This document shows, one piece after another, positions 17,973 through 25,802 of a stretch of 64,000 nt of DNA. Both the position numbers and the translations under genes were made by a program. The stretch comes from Candidatus Obscuribacterales bacterium (GTDB lineage Bacteria > Cyanobacteriota > Vampirovibrionia > Obscuribacterales > Obscuribacteraceae). The DNA lies in contig JAKFVU010000082.1 of assembly GCA_021732025.1 (NCBI GenBank), positions 124,001-188,000 on the forward strand. The letters run 5' to 3'. Under the pieces are notes generated by a model. It saw only the letters and a program-made list of their open reading frames with translations. It did no database searches and was not told where the DNA came from. The stretch's first letter is position 1. The number at the start of each line of letters is the position of its first letter.

Positions 17973-19094
17973 GTGTGCATTCAATATGAGCTTGCAAGGT
18001 GTACATCTTATCGGTACCTACAAATGACCTTAGGTTCAGAACAATACAAAAGGATTTCCAGCACCATCGCCAGACAAGACGATGTGGAGATATTGTCGCT
18101 ACTTAAAGATGCCACTTCGATGCATGAGGGGGTGGGTGGAAGCTCATCTCTTCTAAGAATTGACGGTCATACAATCTTCATCAAGAAGATCCCACTTACC
18201 GATCTTGAGAGGAAATCTGAGAACATTCTATCGACGAGAAATCTATTCGGCCTACCGCTGTTTTATCAGTATCGCCTAGGTTCGGCGGGATTTGGCGCCT
18301 GGAGAGAGCTTGCTGCGCATCAACAGACTACCCAATGGGTACTGAGTGGAGCATGCACGAGCTTTCCCTTGCTATACCACTGGCGCGTTGTAGAAACAGA
18401 AAAAGCACCGCCAATGACTGTTAAAGAAATTGAAAGCCTAAATTCCACAGTTGCCTATTGGGATAATTCAATAGCCATTCGTCATAGACTTGAGGCTTTG
18501 CATAGTGCCTCAGCTCATCTAGTTTTATTCTGCCAATACATTCCTCAAACATTACACGACTGGCTCGCTAGCGAGTTGAAGGCTGGTGAAGACCGCGCTG
18601 ACAATGCGGTGCGCTTAGTAGAACGAGAGATAACGAGCGCTTCAGCCTTTCTAAATGCCAACGGGTTGGTTCACTTTGATGCTCATTTCCAAAACATCCT
18701 TTGTGATGGCAAGCTTTATTACAGCGATTTCGGCTTGGCCCTATCTGATCAATTTGATCTCTCACAAGATGAATTGGAATTTCTACGAAGCCACCATTCG
18801 TACGATAGATGTGTGGCAGCAGTGAGTTTGATTCAAAGTTTGATGGAGCATTTGTACGGTCCGAGCGAAGAGAAACGACGCTGGTCTGACCACTTAAAAA
18901 CATTTATGGATGACACTGTAGCGAAGCCAGATGGTCTCACGTCAGTCATGGAAGAAACAATTAGACGCTATGCACCACTTGCACTAACGATAAGTGATTT
19001 CTATCAGCAGCTCCACAAAGTGAGCAAATCGACTTTGTATCCAGCTCAGCAGCTAGATCGATTGCGTGAGGAAGTTACTGTGCATAAATTGTAA
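17973..19094 (+). CDS. protein-kinase-fold protein
   Basis: 373 residues from a GTG at 17973; an ATG at 18024 (MTLGSEQYKRIS) is an alternative and neither has a clear ribosome site. Kinase landmarks are present in order: VAIK-type Lys71 or Lys72 in IFIKKIPL, an alpha-C-like Glu112 in WRELAAH, catalytic loop HFDAHFQN (His234, Asp236, Asn241) and DFG at 252-254. It resembles Ser/Thr kinases or small-molecule (aminoglycoside/choline) phosphotransferases. Substrate unknown. It is monocistronic with a hairpin directly at its stop. Confidence 0.8.
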   Translation: MCIQYELARCTSYRYLQMTLGSEQYKRISSTIARQDDVEILSLLKDATSMHEGVGGSSSLLRIDGHTIFIKKIPLTDLERKSENILSTRNLFGLPLFYQYRLGSAGFGAWRELAAHQQTTQWVLSGACTSFPLLYHWRVVETEKAPPMTVKEIESLNSTVAYWDNSIAIRHRLEALHSASAHLVLFCQYIPQTLHDWLASELKAGEDRADNAVRLVEREITSASAFLNANGLVHFDAHFQNILCDGKLYYSDFGLALSDQFDLSQDELEFLRSHHSYDRCVAAVSLIQSLMEHLYGPSEEKRRWSDHLKTFMDDTVAKPDGLTSVMEETIRRYAPLALTISDFYQQLHKVSKSTLYPAQQLDRLREEVTVHKL

Positions 19095-19117
19095 ATGAGA
19101 GAACAAATCTCTCATTT
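19093..19117 (+). terminator. hairpin overlapping the kinase stop codon
   Basis: Perfect 10-bp stem AAATGAGAGA/TCTCTCATTT with a 5-base loop; the stem includes the last two bases of the TAA stop. The U-tract is short. Confidence 0.55.
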
Positions 19118-19268
19118 GCATTATTCAAATTGTGTGATACAACTGGTATATTGGAATTGGTTTTTATTCGGGTACGCAATCATGAACTGCAGGAAAGAGC
19201 GAAAGACGAGCGAGAAACGGTCATAAAGACTGTTCGTGTTTGTGTGCTTTTTCACTGAAGGATCGATT
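19118..19268. other. intergenic stretch with no recognisable gene
   Basis: No coding frame above about 15 codons. The stretch GAGCGAAAGACGAGCGAGAAA at 19197-19217 resembles GAGCGAAAGCGCGGGCGAGAG at about 19363-19383 in the next small ORF, an imperfect purine-rich repeat. Confidence 0.4.
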
Positions 19269-19403
19269 ATGCCAGCCCAGTTGCAATTTACATTTTCTAT
19301 TTCAAAGAATTCTCAAACTAAGCTCCTGGCTTCGTTTCAAGTCGCCATGCCATGTCACGAACGAGAGCGAAAGCGCGGGCGAGAGAGCTTGCGAAAACGA
19401 TGA
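19269..19403 (+). CDS. possible 44-residue basic small protein
   Basis: ATG 19269 to TGA 19403, preceded by GAAGGA at a usable distance. The C-terminal half is Arg/Lys-rich (ERERKRGRESLRKR). It may be a real small protein or a chance frame; no homologue is known to me and the composition alone is not proof of coding. Confidence 0.3.
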   Translation: MPAQLQFTFSISKNSQTKLLASFQVAMPCHERERKRGRESLRKR

Positions 19404-19437
19404 CTTGATTTAGGTCAAGTGCAAAATGGAATTATCT

Positions 19438-19499
19438 AATATGAGCAATGGCACCGTGGGTAGTGCCATGGATTGACGCGCGCAAATCGTCATCATATT
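19438..19499 (+). ncRNA. candidate three-way-junction RNA before the tRNA cluster
   Basis: Three helices nest neatly: P1 AATATGA (19438-19444) with 19493-19499; P2 ATGGCAC (19448-19454) with 19463-19469; P3 TGACG (19474-19478) with 19488-19492, which abuts P1. It ends 23 bases before tRNA-Arg. It could be a leader element, a small RNA, or a chance fold. Confidence 0.3.
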
Positions 19500-19522
19500 T
19501 GGCTCATTGAAAATACATTCAA

Positions 19523-19596
19523 GCCCTGGTAGCTCAGCGGATAGAGCAGCACATTACGGATGTGCGTTGTCGGGAGTTCAAATCTCTCCCAGGGTG
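19523..19596 (+). tRNA. tRNA-Arg (ACG)
   Basis: Cloverleaf fits: acceptor GCCCTGG/CCAGGGT (one G-U), D-stem GCTC/GAGC, anticodon arm GCACA-TTACGGA-TGTGC giving anticodon ACG, T-arm GGGAG-TTCAAAT-CTCTC, discriminator G. CCA is not encoded. First of a three-tRNA cluster. Confidence 0.95.
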
Positions 19597-19599
19597 TAT

Positions 19600-19672
19600 C
19601 TCTCAGTAACTCAGAGGCCAGAGTAGCCGGCTTTTAACCGGTCAGTCGCAGGTTCGACTCCTGCCTGAGAGA
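19600..19672 (+). tRNA. tRNA-Lys (TTT)
   Basis: Acceptor CTCTCAG/CTGAGAG is perfect, D-stem ACTC/GAGT, anticodon arm GCCGG-CTTTTAA-CCGGT gives TTT, T-arm GCAGG-TTCGACT-CCTGC. Discriminator A; no encoded CCA. It begins 3 bases after tRNA-Arg. Confidence 0.95.
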
Positions 19673-19676
19673 ATTT

Positions 19677-19748
19677 GGCGCCATCTTCTAATGGTTAGGA
19701 AGCCGGTTTTTCACACCGGAGATACGGGTTCAATTCCCGTTGGCGCTA
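19677..19748 (+). tRNA. tRNA-Glu (TTC)
   Basis: Acceptor GGCGCCA/TGGCGCT (one G-U), anticodon arm CCGGT-TTTTCAC-ACCGG gives TTC, T-arm ACGGG-TTCAATT-CCCGT. Discriminator A at 19748; no encoded CCA. Its last three bases are, on the other strand, the TAG stop codon of the convergent protein gene. Confidence 0.95.
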
Positions 19749-22052
19749 ATAATAATATGGTGTTTTGATGGTCCAAGGATTGCCTTTATAGTTTTGATGG
19801 AGAATTTGAAATGCTTGCTTTGACAAAGCACTGGTCTTATCGTCAGTGGCACCTAATTTGGTGGCTTTGACGATCAGGTGCAGAGCCTCGGGCACCCTGG
19901 AGTCACCCAGGTGTTTGCGTGCATAGTCAATCACTACCTTACCGAGATAGTCAGATGCTGTTCCGTATCCGTTAATGGTTGCCACTTCAGATTTGGCCTT
20001 AGCCAGTTCCGCTGGTTTGAGAAAAACTTGACCAGCAAACTTTGTAGCTTTATCCGCAGAAATGGTAGTCCACCAATTATCTTGGTAGCTATCCAATTGT
20101 CCAAAGCTCGTTGTACGACCAACACCAGCCGTTACATAAGGGCGCGAACCGGGGTTCTTTAGCATCAGGTAGGCAGCTGAAAATTCTTTGCTATCAGCTC
20201 CAGCAGAATCATAACGTGAGATAAATGCATTTAAAGCTGGCATGTACTGCTTTAGCAGCACGCTGGCTTTACTAGAACTTGCTTGATCGTGAAGCAGTAC
20301 AGAGCGGCAGAAAGCAGCCTGGGCAATGTCTTTGCGCAGAGCTGGTGGCACCTGCTGTGACTGAGCAGCTTGAAGGAAGAGACTGAGCGGCAGTCTCTGA
20401 TTGATTGCTATTGCACCTTCTGGACGTAACATCACTGGCAAGGTCGAATAACCTTTGACCTCGGTTTTCTTCTGATCAAGTTTTTTCCATTCGTCAGAGA
20501 GAGTCATTGACTCAGCTTCGCCGGCGATCAATGCAGGGGAACGGTAAGAAAGTGCAATCATCTGATCAAGAGTTCTAGCGAGCATGAGCTTTTGCAGATT
20601 CAGTGCATTCATTGCGGACGGCGACTTTGTGCCAGCCAGTGCGCTATCTATCGCGGCAACAGCTTTGTCGTTATGGCCCTGCTCGGCAAAAATGCGCGCC
20701 AGCTGCGAGTTGGCAGTTACGTATGCGGGGCTAGTTTTTTCAATCTTAGAAAGCGCATCCAAAACTTCTGATGCATAAGATTCTTTACCAGTTAATTTTG
20801 AGCCGACGGCTAGCAGCCATGCCACGTTTTTCTTCTTTTGATAACGATCATAGGCGTGCTCAAGGCTACCCTTGTCACTGGTTGAGAATGTCCAAATCCA
20901 ATCGGTCATATCATCGCCATGCATTGCCGCTGCCAATTTGGCATCATCAACTGTGTGACTGGTGCTGGCGTCTTCCGAATCTTCTTTAAAGGCGCTATCA
21001 AGAATATAAATATAGCCGTCCATGTCTTGATACAAGCTGTTATCGCCGGCTGCGATCTTCTTGCTCAGTTGCACGAGGGTGTCAGCTGGCTGCAAACGCA
21101 GACCGACAAAGTTGAGCAATCCTTCAATGCCCTCTTTCATGGCGGTCATGGTCGGGTCAGATTGAAGTTCAAGCAATTTATTGTGAGCGGCAGCCAGAGC
21201 CACTTGGTCAATACCTTTGTCAGTACTTACTGTGGCTTTACGAATTAACGAACGTGCCACCAAGTAAGCTGAAATCTTTTGATAAGGTGAGCCACCATCT
21301 AATGCAATGGCGCCAAACAATTTCGCCGACTCATCAAAATTCTTGGCATAAAAATTTGCCGCAGCAATCTGATAAGCGCGCTCTCGCTTCACCTCTTCGC
21401 TGGCATCAGCGGGAGCAGGTGCTGGCAAGGGCGGCTCTTTGCCAGGTGATTTTGTTTTGTAGTCATACTGTGGAGCCGAACAATGACAAAAAACGCTATC
21501 TTGAGCGGAGAGCCATTCTTTGACGGCCGCACTTCCTGCGCCAAACTTTGCCACTTTTGCCTGCAACGTTGTTACTGCCTGCTTGAAAGCGTCGTCATTG
21601 CAGTTTAAAAATGGATTGTAGTCATCATTAGCACCTGCAGAACGGTATGGATAAAGCCTATCTGCCTTATCGTCGGGTTTGATGCCTAGTGCCTTATATC
21701 TATTGGTTTGCCAGAGCTGAACTGAGCTATCAGTTTCTGAACCGCTCGAATCACCAAGGCGGTAGCGCCAAAAGTTGAGCATTTGCTCTCGCTCTGTGGC
21801 ACTCAACGGTTTGTTATTCAAATAACGATAGGCAACCACAAGATATGAACGAGCAAAAGTTGGTTCAACTAGAGATAGGTTGCCAGCGGCATAGAGGCGA
21901 AAGGGCAAGTCTGGATGGAGGGTAGCTGAGAAAACCGCTTCATCATAGAAGGGCCCGCAGGCTAGAACTGGTTGAGAACTTGCGCTTAGCGAACAAAGGA
22001 GCGCTAGAGCAGTGCTCTTGAGAATTTGCGAGCGCTTTGCCTTAAATGCCAT
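19746..22052 (-). CDS. large exported protein with TPR-like helical repeats
   Basis: 768 residues. A Sec signal peptide (1-31) ends at ...VLA before a conserved-looking CGPFYDEAVFS. Helical-pair repeats resembling TPRs occur at about 230-275 (FYAKNFDESAKLFGAIAL) and 440-480 (LARIFAEQGHNDKAVAAIDSAL), and the C-terminus has a further repeat-like region. A periplasmic scaffold is plausible; the family is not recognised. AAGGAGC precedes the ATG. Its first 11 bases overlap the DUF3142-like gene, so the two are coupled, and its stop lies inside the tRNA-Glu 3' end. Confidence 0.8.
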   Translation of the reverse strand: MAFKAKRSQILKSTALALLCSLSASSQPVLACGPFYDEAVFSATLHPDLPFRLYAAGNLSLVEPTFARSYLVVAYRYLNNKPLSATEREQMLNFWRYRLGDSSGSETDSSVQLWQTNRYKALGIKPDDKADRLYPYRSAGANDDYNPFLNCNDDAFKQAVTTLQAKVAKFGAGSAAVKEWLSAQDSVFCHCSAPQYDYKTKSPGKEPPLPAPAPADASEEVKRERAYQIAAANFYAKNFDESAKLFGAIALDGGSPYQKISAYLVARSLIRKATVSTDKGIDQVALAAAHNKLLELQSDPTMTAMKEGIEGLLNFVGLRLQPADTLVQLSKKIAAGDNSLYQDMDGYIYILDSAFKEDSEDASTSHTVDDAKLAAAMHGDDMTDWIWTFSTSDKGSLEHAYDRYQKKKNVAWLLAVGSKLTGKESYASEVLDALSKIEKTSPAYVTANSQLARIFAEQGHNDKAVAAIDSALAGTKSPSAMNALNLQKLMLARTLDQMIALSYRSPALIAGEAESMTLSDEWKKLDQKKTEVKGYSTLPVMLRPEGAIAINQRLPLSLFLQAAQSQQVPPALRKDIAQAAFCRSVLLHDQASSSKASVLLKQYMPALNAFISRYDSAGADSKEFSAAYLMLKNPGSRPYVTAGVGRTTSFGQLDSYQDNWWTTISADKATKFAGQVFLKPAELAKAKSEVATINGYGTASDYLGKVVIDYARKHLGDSRVPEALHLIVKATKLGATDDKTSALSKQAFQILHQNYKGNPWTIKTPYYY

Positions 22053-22896
22053 TTTTTTGCTCCTTAACTGAGTTCTGATTTACTAAGCTTTGACCAATAA
22101 GCTTTCCTGCGGTGTTAATGCGGTCTAGTCTCCATCCGGGAGAACAGAAAAGATAGATGCGATCCAGTTGCTTGAGTTTGCTTGAGATTAGCGAAATTGT
22201 CGAAGCTTCACCAAGAGAGAAGCCAATGGAGCGGCTGCCATTAAATGGCGCCGGTAGGTTATCTTGCAAGAGATGCACGGCCTGATCTTTGCCGACACCC
22301 ATGGTAAAAAACATAGGTACCACATAGTCTACCGGCAAGTGCTCTCGTCCAATAGATTGGCGCAGCCACTGATCCCCTTGACTCCATGAGGCTAGGGCAG
22401 TCATCGATAGAGTCAGATCTGCTGGCAATTGCTGCCGCAGGTGCTTGAGCAATTTTATATAGAATGATCGCTCTAGGTGTCTTGCATCGTAGTCTATTTG
22501 TAAGCCATCAACTCTGCCGTGGGCAAGGGCTAGATCTACGATAGATTGAGCTAACTTAGCACTAACGCGGTCGACATCTTTTTCGCTCGGCAATTGCTTC
22601 ATCTCAACTCTTACCACGGCTTCTTTGTAGCAGCCATGAGGCAACTGCAATTGGGCCAGGCGAGGCTCTAGCGCAATCTTGTCCTGATCTACGGTAAAGC
22701 GGCCCGCCAACAAGGCAACTCCTGCTTTGTTTGTGTCAAGGTCGCGCAGATCTTCAATTTTTTGCCAAGACCAGAGCATGATGCGTGGCTGCATTCTTCT
22801 GGCACTTTCTGCAGCAGTCGGCTGTTGTGCAGCACTAGCTCTGCTGCCACTCAGCAGTACTATCAAAGCGATAACACTCGAAATAACTTGCTGCAC
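22042..22896 (-). CDS. exported DUF3142-like protein (TIM-barrel type)
   Basis: 284 residues from a GTG. A hydrophobic signal segment covers about 1-22. The body matches the DUF3142 pattern as I recall it: LWSWQKIEDLRDLD, then GVALLAGRF, and VDGLQIDYDA, which is reminiscent of glycoside-hydrolase barrels with a conserved acidic strand end. No function is established for the family. Its GTG shares a base with the TAG stop of the aminopeptidase (TAGTG), a strong sign of translational coupling. Confidence 0.72.
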   Translation of the reverse strand: MQQVISSVIALIVLLSGSRASAAQQPTAAESARRMQPRIMLWSWQKIEDLRDLDTNKAGVALLAGRFTVDQDKIALEPRLAQLQLPHGCYKEAVVRVEMKQLPSEKDVDRVSAKLAQSIVDLALAHGRVDGLQIDYDARHLERSFYIKLLKHLRQQLPADLTLSMTALASWSQGDQWLRQSIGREHLPVDYVVPMFFTMGVGKDQAVHLLQDNLPAPFNGSRSIGFSLGEASTISLISSKLKQLDRIYLFCSPGWRLDRINTAGKLIGQSLVNQNSVKEQKNGI

Positions 22897-25712
22897 TATT
22901 TACCCGCGAAGAACTTAGCAAGTTGGTCACTTTGTTTAGCTTTAAAGCTGGTGCTAATTGTTGCAAACTCAATTGTCTTAGCAGCACTTCTTCGCCCAGA
23001 GGGCATTGGGTGAGCAGCAATTAGCGCTTTCAAAGATTCAAGTTGACCAGGTTTATTGAAGTTGCGACAGGCCTCGACAATGTCAGGCATTTTTCGCTCT
23101 CCGACTTTGTCATAGATTTCTTGCCAGTGCTCTCCTAAGAACTTGAATGCAGCAGTCTGGCTATCGTTGTTGCCAATTAGTCGTGCTAAGAAATGGGGAG
23201 CATCCTGAGCTTTAACTTCTTTGTTGAAGACCAAATTAAGAGCCTTGTCGACACATGACTTTTCTCTGAAAACAGCCAAAGCATAAAGATTGCGATTGCG
23301 AGCTTCTGGAGTGGTCGCATTTCGCCAAGCTTCTTCGATGCGCACAAATTCGTCACTGTCTCCGTTATAGGCAACTACGTTGACTATTGGCGAAAGCAAA
23401 TCGCCATCTAACGTCTTGTCGTCAGCAAGATAGGTTTCGAATTTCTCCTGGCAGAAGGCGATTACTTCTTTGTCATTGCCAATGGTGCCCAAAGTTCTAA
23501 TTAAGCGCGCTCTCAATTCAGCGGTTAGATCGTCGTCTGTGGTTTTGCGAGTGTAGCCAAGGCGGGCAAGCTGGGGTTTGAGACATTTGACTACAAAGGC
23601 CTGGAAGCCAGTTTTACTAGTTGGCTCGATCACTTGTTCAAGTTCGCTTATTTGCGAAATTACAAGGCCGAGAACGTATGGGTCTTGATCAGCTGCAAAT
23701 TGTTCTAGGCTTTGCAAATACTTATCGATCGGCAGCAGGCCGGCAATTGTTGTAGCGAGAAGATCGCTCAAGACAGAAACGCGCTCACTAACTGAAAGCA
23801 CAGCTGGCAAGCTCTGTTCTTGTAAGCGAGCTACTTGACCCACCTGATAGTTGGTGCGGAAATAGCCATTACCTGTGGCATTCACCATGAGAGCGCCTTT
23901 AGCGCCATCCGCAAGTACTCTTTCGTATCTTTGTGTTAGTAACAGTGACAGACTAGTCCCATTTTTGGAGGAACCGTTATTGACCTGTTTATAAGTGATA
24001 GGGATTTGCCACACAATTGGCATGCCTTTCGAATCTTCTGCAACCAAACTTTGAGAGCTGTCCAAGAAAAAGCGCCTTTGACCTAGGGTTTCCTTCTCGT
24101 CTTCTGACTTTACAGAGCTATCAAATTCAAAGTGAAATGAGACCAGCGGGCAGCCAGGCTGATGCACCCATGCGTCCATTAGTTTGGCCACATCAACTTG
24201 GCCCTTCTTTTTGGCTTTGGTGCTCTTACTGTTGGAACCACTACTCGAACTACCACTAGCACTCGCACTTGAAAGAGCATCCCAAAGGTCGTTGGTAGAA
24301 GCATTATTGAAGGCATGTGCTTTCATATAAGCTTGTATGCCTTTCTGGAAGTTCTCTTCTCCTAAATAAGTCTCGAGCATACGCAGCAGTGCCGCACCTT
24401 TGCTATAGGTAATCTCGTCAAACATTTCTAAAGCATCGTTGGGTGAATTGACAGGCGATTGAACAGATCTGGTGGCAACAATGGCATCGGCATCTAGTGT
24501 GCCTGCTCGCTCAACGGCAAAGTCATCCCAAATGCGCCACTCTGGCTTCAATACATCTTCGGCCTTGTCTGCCATCCAAGTAGCAAATGCTTCGTTCAAC
24601 CAAAGGTCATCCCACCATTTCATGGTGACTAGGTCACCGAACCAAAGGTGCGCCATCTCGTGTGCGACGATGTTTACCACTCTAGTGCGCGAGCCTAGAG
24701 CTGAATTTTTCTCGTCAACCAGTAGAGCATTTTCACGAAAAGTTATGGCTCCAAGGTTTTCCATGGCACCGGCGGAGAAATCAGGAATGGCGATCAAATC
24801 AAGCTTGTCTAAGGGATAGGGCTGGCCGAAATAGGTTTCATAGTAGGGAAGTAGCTTGGCTGCAGTGTCGAGTGCATAGGTAGCTAGCTGACTTTTACCC
24901 TCGGTGAACCAAACTCTGATTTTCTTGCCATTGACGATAACTGGCTCTGTACCCTGAAATGGTCCAACAATGAGCGCAAAGAGATAGGTCGACATGCGCG
25001 GGCTGGCTTTGAACGTAACTATCTTTTTGTTCTTACGCTGATCGAGCTTTTCAAATTCGACAGCAGCATTTGATATTGCCACGAGGGCTGGATCTATGGC
25101 AACGGTAACTTTGAAAACGGCCTTTGATTGTGGCTCATCGAAGCAAGGAAACATGCGACGAGCGTCAGCGGGTTCCATCTGAGTTGTGGCAATTTTGTGT
25201 TCTTTGCCATCTTTGCTTTTGAAAGTGGACAGGTAAAAACCTTCCATTTTACTCGACAGCTTGCCGTTAAACTTAAGCGACAACTCGTACTGGCCAGGCT
25301 TGAGCGCTTTTGCCAGTTTCAAGGTGAGTTTCTCGCCCTCTTTATCTCGCACAATCTCAGCTTTGAGCCAGTCTCCGTGTGTAGGCTTGAGCTGAGCTAC
25401 TGTGGCTTCAAATACACTGAGGTCAACGGCATTCAAAACTATTTCACTGGTACTTTTGCTGACATCGAAAAATAGAGTTTCTGTGCCTTCAAATTCGCCA
25501 TTTTCCAGGTCGGGCTCAAAATAGAGGTCGTAGCGCTCCGGTTGACAATTGCCTGGCAACCTCTTGTATTCCGTTATTTTGGCTGTCTGCGCTGTATTTT
25601 TTGTCTTCTCATCAGCCTGGACTGGCTCAGCCACGGTGACCCCAGACAGCAGTGCCAGATTCAAAGTGAGCGTTGTAGCAAGCAGATTTTTGAAACGGAA
25701 ATTCCAAGCCAT
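22896..25712 (-). CDS. M1-family zinc aminopeptidase
   Basis: 938 residues with a signal peptide (about 1-29). The M1 hallmarks are complete: GAMEN at 315-319, zinc site H351-E352-x-x-H355 in HEMAHLWFGD and the third ligand E374 in WLNEAFATW. A C-terminal ERAP1-C-like helical domain lies at about 560-900. A Ser/Gly/Lys-rich linker of about 25 residues (near 480-510) interrupts the helical domain border and looks lineage-specific. It removes N-terminal amino acids from peptides, probably in the periplasm. GGGGAG before the ATG supports the start. It heads the operon with the DUF3142-like and TPR-like genes. Confidence 0.95.
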   Translation of the reverse strand: MAWNFRFKNLLATTLTLNLALLSGVTVAEPVQADEKTKNTAQTAKITEYKRLPGNCQPERYDLYFEPDLENGEFEGTETLFFDVSKSTSEIVLNAVDLSVFEATVAQLKPTHGDWLKAEIVRDKEGEKLTLKLAKALKPGQYELSLKFNGKLSSKMEGFYLSTFKSKDGKEHKIATTQMEPADARRMFPCFDEPQSKAVFKVTVAIDPALVAISNAAVEFEKLDQRKNKKIVTFKASPRMSTYLFALIVGPFQGTEPVIVNGKKIRVWFTEGKSQLATYALDTAAKLLPYYETYFGQPYPLDKLDLIAIPDFSAGAMENLGAITFRENALLVDEKNSALGSRTRVVNIVAHEMAHLWFGDLVTMKWWDDLWLNEAFATWMADKAEDVLKPEWRIWDDFAVERAGTLDADAIVATRSVQSPVNSPNDALEMFDEITYSKGAALLRMLETYLGEENFQKGIQAYMKAHAFNNASTNDLWDALSSASASGSSSSGSNSKSTKAKKKGQVDVAKLMDAWVHQPGCPLVSFHFEFDSSVKSEDEKETLGQRRFFLDSSQSLVAEDSKGMPIVWQIPITYKQVNNGSSKNGTSLSLLLTQRYERVLADGAKGALMVNATGNGYFRTNYQVGQVARLQEQSLPAVLSVSERVSVLSDLLATTIAGLLPIDKYLQSLEQFAADQDPYVLGLVISQISELEQVIEPTSKTGFQAFVVKCLKPQLARLGYTRKTTDDDLTAELRARLIRTLGTIGNDKEVIAFCQEKFETYLADDKTLDGDLLSPIVNVVAYNGDSDEFVRIEEAWRNATTPEARNRNLYALAVFREKSCVDKALNLVFNKEVKAQDAPHFLARLIGNNDSQTAAFKFLGEHWQEIYDKVGERKMPDIVEACRNFNKPGQLESLKALIAAHPMPSGRRSAAKTIEFATISTSFKAKQSDQLAKFFAGK

Positions 25713-25802
25713 GTGAGGCTCCCCGAAGAAAGTAAGGCTCTATTTTACTTTCTTGAAAAGCGGTAAGATCCGATCATAGAAAAAATTGATGGGGTTGCAA
25801 TT

